Below the pieces are notes generated by a model. It was not told the DNA's origin. It made no database searches and was given only the letters and a program-made list of their open reading frames with translations. A DNA stretch of 64,000 nucleotides, from contig NZ_JAAALO010000014.1 in the NCBI RefSeq assembly GCF_009908295.1, forward strand, positions 1-64,000, in the 5' to 3' direction. Position 1 is the stretch's first letter; each line of letters begins with the position of its first letter. Below are positions 7,488 through 15,100 of this stretch, in pieces. A program made the position numbers and the translations under genes. This stretch comes from Micromonospora rubida. GTDB lineage: Bacteria > Actinomycetota > Actinomycetes > Mycobacteriales > Micromonosporaceae.

Positions 7488-10400
7488 CAGAGTTCCTTTC
7501 CGGACTGTCGGACGATCTCGGCGATCTCCGCGATCGTGGGGGTGTCGAAGAAGGCGTCGAGCGGCACCTCGACGCCGAGCCGTTGCTGGATCCGGCCGCT
7601 GATCCGGGTGATGGTCAGCGAGTGCCCGCCCAGGTCGAACAGGTCCTCGTGCACGCCGATGTCGGGGATCTTCAGCACGTCCTGCCAGATCTCGCGCAGC
7701 GTCTCCACCACCGGGTCGCCGGCCTCCCCGGGCGGGGCGGGGTTCGCCGCGACCGGGTCGGCGCGGGGCGCCGGGGCGGGCAGCGCCGCCCGGTCGACCT
7801 TGCCGTTGGGGCTCAGCGGGAGCCGGTCCAGCAGCATCCAGTCGGTGGGCAGCACGGCCGTCGGCAGGCTCAGCGCCAGGTGCCGGCGCAGGTCCGCCGG
7901 GTCCGCGACCGCGCCGGCCCGGGCCACCACGTACGCCACCAGGCGGGCCTCGCCGTCGGCGTCCTGGTGCAGCGTCGCGGTCGCCTCGGCCAGCGCCGGG
8001 TGCTCCAGCAGTCGGGCGTCGACCTCGCCCAGCTCGACCCGGTGCCCCCGGATCTTGACCTGGTCGTCGGCCCGGCCGAGGAAGTCGAGCCGGCCGTCCG
8101 GCAGCCACCGGCAGCGGTCGCCGGTGCGGTAGAGCCGCCCGTCGCCGAACGGGTCCGGCGCGAATCGCTCGGCGGTCAGGTCGTCGCGCCCGAGGTAGCC
8201 GTCGGCCAGCCCCGCACCCGCGAGGTACAGCTCGCCGGGCACCCCGACCGGCACCGGCCGCAGCGCCTCGTCCAGCAGGTACGCCCGCACGTTCGGCAGC
8301 GGGCGGCCGATGGTCACCTCGGCCGGGTCGGCGGGGACGTCGGCGGTGCTGGCGTAGATCGTCGCCTCGGTCGGGCCGTACCCGTTGACCAGCCGGGTGG
8401 TGCGGGCCCGCAGCGCCCGGGCCAGGGCGACCGGCAGGGCCTCCCCGCCGGCGAGGGCGACCAGCGGGCCCGCCGCGTCCAGGCCCGCCTCCAGCAGCAC
8501 CCGCCACCCGGACGGGGTGGCCTGGGCGTGGGTCACCCCGGCGTCACGGACCAGCCGCAGCACCCCGGCGCCGTCCAGCGCGCTCACCGCCGAGGCGACG
8601 ACCACCCGGCCGCCGGTGACCAGCGGCAGGAACACCTCCACCGCGGAGATGTCGAACGACGGAGAGGTCAGGTGCAGCCATCGGTGCCCGGGCCGGCTGT
8701 CCAGCAGGTCCCGCATCCCCAGCAGCAGGTTGGTCAGCGCGCCGTGACGCACCGCGACGCCCTTCGGCCGGCCCGTGGAGCCGGAGGTGTACAGCACGTA
8801 CGCCAGGTCTGCGGCGGCCGGCGCGTCGGTGTCCCGGGTCGGGACCGGGCCTGCGAGGCCACGCTCCGGGTCCGGGCCGGCGAGCAGATCCACCCCGTCC
8901 AGGGTGAGTTCGGGCCGGGCGTCCTGCGTTCCGCCGGACGCGGTCACCACCAGCGCCGGGTCGGCGTCGGCGAGCACCAGGTCCCGCCGGGCCGGCGGGT
9001 GGCCGGGGTCGACCGGCAGGTACGCGGCCCGGCGGCGCAACACCGCCAGCATCGTCACCACCGTCCGCCAGGACCGGTCCAGCTCGACCGCGACCAGCGA
9101 CCCGGGGCCGACGCCGCGCTCGCGCAGCAGCGCCGCGAGCCGGGCGCTGGCGGCGTCGAGCCGGGCGTAGCTGAGCGTGACGTCGCCGTCGACGACGGCC
9201 ACCGCGTCCGGGTCCGCGGCGACCCGGGCCGCGAACAGCTCGGGCACGGTGTCGCCGGGGTACGCCCGCGCGGTGTTGTTCCAGCCCTCGGTGACCCGGT
9301 GCAGCTCGTCGGCGGGCAGCACCGGCAGGTCGCCGACCTGCCGCCCGGGGTCGGCGACCACGGCGGCGAGCAGGGTGCGCAGGTGAGCGCCGATCCGGGT
9401 GACCGCGTCGGTGTCGATGGCGGCGGGGCTGTGCTGGAGGCTCACCGTGATCCCGGTCGGGCCGTCCACGATCTGCACGTGCAGCGCGTTGCGGGCTGCG
9501 CCGCCGAACAACGTCCAGTCCACGCCGGTGGCCACCCCGGGGAAGGCCGGCTCGGCGCCGCGCCGCCGGTAGCCGACCGAGACTCCGGTCAGCGCGGGCG
9601 CGGGGCGCAGCCCCGACACGGCGTGGGCGAGGGGCACCGCGCGGAACCGGTACAGCTCGCGCAGCCGGGCCCGCACGGCGTGGGCGTGGTCGGCGAAGGT
9701 GCCGGCGGCCGGGTCGGCGGCGAAGGGCAGTTCGTTGACGAACAACCCGACCCGGTCGGCCTGCGCGGCCGTGCGGGTGGACAGCGTGACGCCGACCGGG
9801 ACGCCCCGGTTGCCGTACCGGGCCAGCAGGGCGTGCACCGCGGCGAGCAGCAGCTCGAACCGGGTCACCCCGAGCGCCCCGGCGGCCCGGCCCACGCCGT
9901 CGGCCAGGTCGGCGGGCAGGTCGACGTCCACCGCGGCACCCGGTTCCGCGCCCGTGGGCAGCCGGCGCAGGCCGGGCAGCACCACGTCGCCCGGGCCGGA
10001 CCAGTGCCGAGCCCAGTACGCGCGGGCCGCCGGCAGGTCGACCGCGACGCGTTCCCGCTCGGCGGCCGCGTCTCCGGCGTACCCGTCGCAGCGGGGCGCG
10101 GCCCGCGCCGGGAGGTCGGCGAGCGCGGCGGCGTACGCGTCGGCCAGGTCCCGGGCCAGCACGTCCTTGGACATCCCGTCGAACACCAGGTGGTGGACGG
10201 TGACCAGCAGCAGGTGCCGGCCGTCGGCGGCGGTGAGCAGCGTGAACCGGCACAGCGGGCCGACCCGCAGGTCGTGGGGGCGGGCCAGCTCGTGCGCGAC
10301 CCGGGCGTCGGTCCACTCGCCGAAGGTGACCGCCGGCCGCACGTCGGCCGGCGCGAGCCCGGGGGTGCCGTCGGCCTCGGTGACCACCCGGGTGCCGAGG

Positions 10401-10579
10401 ACGGGGTGCCGGTCGGTCACCGCCGCGCACGCCTCGACGAGGGCCCGGCGGTCCAGGTCGGCGGCGAACCGGACGCCGAGCGCCATGTGGTACGCCGTGC
10501 CGGCGACCCCGGCCTGCTCGGTGAACCAGACGGCGTGCTGCGCGGATGTCGCCTCGGCGGTGCCCACATGCTCTCCCAT
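7487..10579 (-). CDS. Nonribosomal peptide synthetase module, C-A-T
   Basis: A 1030-residue single-module synthetase. The condensation domain (about 8-430) has an intact HHLVFDG motif near residue 129. The adenylation domain (about 460-930) shows core A3 YTSGSTGRPKG near 597, A5 NGYGPTEATIY, A7 YRTGDRCRW and A10 SPNGKVDRAAL. The peptidyl-carrier domain has DLGGHSLT with the attachment serine near 987. Reading the specificity positions against GrsA by eye gives D-I-V-Q-L-G-G-I-Y, closest to glycine-type codes I recall; this is a weak prediction. There is no thioesterase, so its product must pass to another protein. It follows the AMP ligase by 24 bp and is coupled to the carrier protein. Confidence 0.93.
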   Translation of the reverse strand: MGEHVGTAEATSAQHAVWFTEQAGVAGTAYHMALGVRFAADLDRRALVEACAAVTDRHPVLGTRVVTEADGTPGLAPADVRPAVTFGEWTDARVAHELARPHDLRVGPLCRFTLLTAADGRHLLLVTVHHLVFDGMSKDVLARDLADAYAAALADLPARAAPRCDGYAGDAAAERERVAVDLPAARAYWARHWSGPGDVVLPGLRRLPTGAEPGAAVDVDLPADLADGVGRAAGALGVTRFELLLAAVHALLARYGNRGVPVGVTLSTRTAAQADRVGLFVNELPFAADPAAGTFADHAHAVRARLRELYRFRAVPLAHAVSGLRPAPALTGVSVGYRRRGAEPAFPGVATGVDWTLFGGAARNALHVQIVDGPTGITVSLQHSPAAIDTDAVTRIGAHLRTLLAAVVADPGRQVGDLPVLPADELHRVTEGWNNTARAYPGDTVPELFAARVAADPDAVAVVDGDVTLSYARLDAASARLAALLRERGVGPGSLVAVELDRSWRTVVTMLAVLRRRAAYLPVDPGHPPARRDLVLADADPALVVTASGGTQDARPELTLDGVDLLAGPDPERGLAGPVPTRDTDAPAAADLAYVLYTSGSTGRPKGVAVRHGALTNLLLGMRDLLDSRPGHRWLHLTSPSFDISAVEVFLPLVTGGRVVVASAVSALDGAGVLRLVRDAGVTHAQATPSGWRVLLEAGLDAAGPLVALAGGEALPVALARALRARTTRLVNGYGPTEATIYASTADVPADPAEVTIGRPLPNVRAYLLDEALRPVPVGVPGELYLAGAGLADGYLGRDDLTAERFAPDPFGDGRLYRTGDRCRWLPDGRLDFLGRADDQVKIRGHRVELGEVDARLLEHPALAEATATLHQDADGEARLVAYVVARAGAVADPADLRRHLALSLPTAVLPTDWMLLDRLPLSPNGKVDRAALPAPAPRADPVAANPAPPGEAGDPVVETLREIWQDVLKIPDIGVHEDLFDLGGHSLTITRISGRIQQRLGVEVPLDAFFDTPTIAEIAEIVRQSGKEL

Positions 10580-10603
10580 GAATCGCGTTCCCAGTGCTGG
10601 TGG

Positions 10604-12109
10604 TCAGTTGTCGAACAGGCCGGTGAGCTGCCGCTTGAGCACCTTGCCGCCCTCGTTGCGGGGCAGCCCGTCGAGCAACAGCAACCGGGCGGGAAGCTGG
10701 TGGCCGGCGAGCCGGTCGGCGAGGAAGCCGCGCAGCGCCGGCAGGGTCAGCCCGTCGGCGACGGCCTGCGGCCGGGGCACCACGGCGGCGGCGACCGCCG
10801 ACCCGAGCACCGGGTGCGGCACGCCGACCACGGCGGCCTCGGCGACCAGGGGGTGCTCGTGCAGCGCCGCCTCCACCTCGAGGGAGGAGATCTTGAACGC
10901 GCCGGACTTGATGACGTCCTGGTGCCGGTCGGTGAGGTAGAGGAAGCCGTCGGCGTCGATCCGCCCGACGTCGCCCATCCGCACCCACCCGTCGCGGAAG
11001 GTCGCCCGGTTGGCGTCCTCGTCGCGGTAGTAGGCGCGGGGGTACGGGGCCCGCAGCCACACGTCGCCGGTCGTCCCGGGTGGCAGCGGGACGCCGTCGG
11101 CGTCGGCGACGCGTAGCTGCCCGCCGACCGGCCGGCCCACCGCGTCCCGACGCGCCGGGTCGTAGATCATCGTGGTCTGGGCCGGTGCCGCCTCGGTCGA
11201 GGTGTAGTAGTTGACGATCGTGGCCTGCGGGAACGCCTCGGCGAGCCGGGCCGCCACCGCCGGCGGCAGCGCCGCCGCGGTCGACCCGATCAGGTGTACG
11301 CCGGCCAGGTCCCGGCCCCGCAGCGCCCCCGAGTCGAGCAGCTCGATCGCCATCGACGGGACGACGAACAGCGTCCCCGTGCCCGGGGTCTCGACCAGCC
11401 GGGCGAACCGGGCCGGGGTGAACGTGGGCAGGGTCAGCGCGCCGGCCTTCGCGGTCAGCGCGTTGAACAGCATGGTCTGCCCGGCGTTGGTGCCGATGGC
11501 GAACGCGTGCAGGAAACGCTGCGAGTGGGCCAGCGCCAGCCGGCGCGGGTTTGTCGACGTGCCGACGGTCAGGTTGGCGTGGCTGGCCCCGACGCCCTTC
11601 GGGCGGCCCGTGGTGCCGGAGGTGTAGAGGATCTGCGCGAGGTCACCGGGGCGTACCGTCGGCAGGTCGGCGTCGGTCGCGGGCCCGGCGGCCAGGTCAC
11701 CGGCCCGCCACACCGGCAGCCCGGCGGGGGCGTGCGGCGCGGCGGTGTCGTCGCCGTGCACGACGGCGGCGGCCGCGCAGTGGGTCAGCGCGTGGCCGAG
11801 CTGCCCGGCGGCCAGCCGGTCGGACAGCGGCACGGCGACCCCGCCGGCCCGCAGCACCCCGCAGTACGCCACGGCGAACCGGGTCCAGTCGCGGGCGCCG
11901 AACACCAGCCCGACCCGGTCGCCGGGGCGCAGCCCCCGCCGGCCCAGCTCGGCGGCGACGGCGGTCGCGCCGGCGGACCACTGGGCGAAGGTCAGCGCGG
12001 CCACCCCGGCCACCTCGACCGCGACCCGGTCCGGGTGCAGGGCGGTGCGCCAGGCCAGCAGTTCCGGCACCGTCCGGGCGGCCGGTGTGCCGCTCGTCGT
12101 CGCGGTCAC
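10604..12109 (-). CDS. Class I acyl/aryl-AMP ligase
   Basis: A 501-residue ANL-superfamily enzyme that activates a carboxylic acid as its adenylate and passes it to a thiol. The phosphate-binding loop YTSGTTGRPKG lies near residue 160, YTSTEAAP is the A5-like motif, MGDVGRIDADGFLYLTDR the hinge, and NEGGKVLK near 489 contains the catalytic lysine. It has no carrier domain, so it probably loads the small carrier protein at 7197-7487. The GTG start overlaps the stop of the synthetase-MFS gene in a GTGA arrangement. The substrate could be a fatty, short branched or aromatic acid; the pocket cannot be assigned by eye. Confidence 0.9.
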   Translation of the reverse strand: MTATTSGTPAARTVPELLAWRTALHPDRVAVEVAGVAALTFAQWSAGATAVAAELGRRGLRPGDRVGLVFGARDWTRFAVAYCGVLRAGGVAVPLSDRLAAGQLGHALTHCAAAAVVHGDDTAAPHAPAGLPVWRAGDLAAGPATDADLPTVRPGDLAQILYTSGTTGRPKGVGASHANLTVGTSTNPRRLALAHSQRFLHAFAIGTNAGQTMLFNALTAKAGALTLPTFTPARFARLVETPGTGTLFVVPSMAIELLDSGALRGRDLAGVHLIGSTAAALPPAVAARLAEAFPQATIVNYYTSTEAAPAQTTMIYDPARRDAVGRPVGGQLRVADADGVPLPPGTTGDVWLRAPYPRAYYRDEDANRATFRDGWVRMGDVGRIDADGFLYLTDRHQDVIKSGAFKISSLEVEAALHEHPLVAEAAVVGVPHPVLGSAVAAAVVPRPQAVADGLTLPALRGFLADRLAGHQLPARLLLLDGLPRNEGGKVLKRQLTGLFDN

Positions 12110-15100
12110 CGCCGCCCACCCCCGGTCCCGGCGACCTGCACTCGGACCTTTTCGACGCCGTCGGTGGCGGCGTAGGCCCCCGGCGCGGTGACGCCGACGG
12201 AGGCCCGGGCCTGGCGTTCCTCGATGCCGACGACGTCGTCCGGCGGCGCGTCGGGCACCTCGTCGTCGAACCGGGACAGCACCGGCGTGGCCAGCGCGGT
12301 CAGCGCGGTCAGCGCGATGCACACCCCGAACACGACGTACAGCAGGCCGTGGCCCCGGCCGGGGCCGACGCCGATCACCACCCCGACCGTGCCGGCCAGC
12401 GCGCCGCCGGGCAACAGCAGCGGCTCGGTCACCTTCGCGGCGAGCGGGGCGATGATCCCCCAGCCCAGCGGCATGGTCGACCAGGCGATCATCTGGTTGA
12501 GCGCGAACACCCGGCCGTGGAAGCGCGGCGGCACCTTGGTCTGGATGATCGTGTTGTAGACGCCGTTGACGACGCCCAGCGACAGGTACATGCCGAACGC
12601 GCCCGCGCCGACCAGCAGCGGGTCCGGCCGCAGCCCGGTCAGCACGGCGGCCACCGCGATGCCCAGGGTGCCCAGCAGCACCGCCCGCATCCGGCGGCGG
12701 CTCGGGCCGCCCCAGACCAGCATCACCAGGCCGCCCACGGCCGCGCCGACGCCGCCGGTCAGCGCGATCCGCGCCACCTGGTCCAGGTCGGCGAAGCCGA
12801 GCACCAGCGGGGAGAGCAGGTACAGCGCCGGGAACAGGAACAGGTTCAGGGCGGCGAAGAAGGTCAGCATGGCGCGGAACTCCCGGCGGCGCAGCGCGTA
12901 GCGCAGCCCGGCGGCCATCTCCTCGCCGAGCCCCTCCCGGCGTTGCAGGGCCAGGGTCCGGGGGAACCGGACGAGCCCCAGCACCCCCATCGCGAACACG
13001 TACGACGCCACGTCGATGAGCAGGATGCCGCGCAGCCCGACCGCGTCCAGCAGGGCGACCGCGACCAGCGGGACGGTGAACTGGGTCAGGCCCATCGCGG
13101 TCTGGGTCACCCCGTTGGCGTGGCCGAGGAAGCGCTTGGGCACCAGCTGCGGCACCGCCGAGACGAACGCGAGGCGTTGGAAGGCCAGCGCCACCGACAG
13201 CCAGGCCACCAGCGGGTAGAAGTGCCACACCTGCGCCCGGTCGGCCAGCACCAGGGCGGCCAGCACCGCGTTCGCGCCTCCGGCGGCGAGGCCCGCCGTC
13301 AGCAGCACCCGCCGCCGGCTGGTCCGGTCGATCAGCGCGCCGGCCAGTGGGGCGACGAGCAGGCCGGGCAGCAGGCCGAGCACCGCGAACAGGGCGAACC
13401 TGGCCAGCGACCCGGTCTCCAGGTAGATCCACAGGGGGATCGCGAAGTTGGTCAGCGCGGTGCCCATGCCGGAGACGACCTGGCCGGCCGCGACCAGCCC
13501 GAAGCGGCGCATGCTGGGCTCCGGCGCATTCGCCGGGCCGGCGGTCGGGGCGTCCGGCGTGCCGGGGGGCCCGGCCGGCTGGCGGGAGACGGCGACCAGT
13601 TGCCACCCGCGCTCCGGCCCGCCGGCCGGTTCGACCGCCCCGGGCGGCACGAGCCCTCGGGCGTCCGGGGCGGGTGAGTCTCGGACGGGTGCGCTCGGGT
13701 CGACGGTTTCGGGCCGACCGGCGGCCGCGGTCGCGTCGGAGGGCGGCGCGGGCGGGACGGGCGAATCGACCTGCCGGTGCGCGGTCGTGACGATCTCGGC
13801 CAGCTCGCCGGCCCGGTACTTCAGGAAGTAGTGCCCGCCCTCGTCGATCACCGCGAGCGCGGTGCGGTCGGCGAGGAAGTGCCACTCCCGGAACCGCTCG
13901 CTGTGGTAGTCGGTGCCGCGGTCCCGCTCGCCGACCACCGAGACCACCGGCGCCCGCAGCGGGGTGACCCGCTGACGCATCAGCTCGGTGAAGTACTCCT
14001 CGGAGACCCGGGCGTCGTGGCGCATCGCCCGGATCAGGAACGCCACCTCGTCGGGGTCGAGGGAACCGACGGAGGTGCCCTGCGCCTGCAACCAGGTCCG
14101 GTAGATCCGGTCGCTGCGCATCCGCTCGGCCAGGCGCAGCCGCAGCAGCGGCCCGAGCAGCCCGCCGGCCGGCCGGCCGAACGGGAACACCGCGCCGAGG
14201 TAGACCGCCTCCAGTTCCCGGCCGGCGGCCTCCAGCAGCCGGGCCACCTCCACGGCGAGGGCCCCGCCGGGGCCGCAGTGCCCGTACAGGACCAGCGGGC
14301 CCTCCACCCGGGACAGGATCTCGGCGGCGACGTCGGCGGCGACCTCCTCGATCGGCGCCGGATCGTCGGCCAGCCCGATGTCGTGGCCCGGCATCGCCAC
14401 CGACAGCAGCCGGTACCCGGCCGGCAGCGCGTCGGCCAGCGGCTGGTAGACCACGGCACTGCCGCCGCCGTACGGGATGCAGACCAGCGTGGCGACCCGC
14501 TCGGCGGCGCCCACCGGCGGGGTCAGCTCGTGCAGCAGCCCGCCCGGCCCGGCCCCGCCGCCGGTGGCCAGGGCGGCCAGCTCGCGGACCGTCCGGTGCC
14601 GGAACAGGTCCATCACGCTGACCGTGCCCGTCGCGCCGCCGTCCACGGTCGGCAGCTCCCGGCGCAGCCGGGCCACCACCTGGGTGGCCAACAGCGAGTG
14701 CCCGCCGAGGTCGAAGAAGTCGTCGGTGGCTCCCACCTCGGCCACCCCGAGTACGGCCTGCCAGATCCCGGCGATCAGCGTCTCCACGGGCCCGACCGGC
14801 GGCACCCGCTCCCCGGCCGGGACCTCGTGGGTCGGCTCAGGCAGGGCCCGCCGGTCGATCTTGCCGTGCTCCTGCAACGGCAGCCGGTCCAGCATCACCC
14901 AGCGGCCGGGCACCATGTGCTCGGGCAGCCGGTCGGCCAGGACCCGGCGCAGCCCGGCCACGTCCGGCGGCTGCGCCCCGGGCGTCGGCTCCAGGTACGC
15001 CACCAGCCGGTCGTCGCGCAGCAGCACCGCCGCCTGGTGCACCCCCGGGCAGTCCCGCAGCGCGGCCTCGACCTCGCCCAGCTCCACCCGGTAGCCACGG

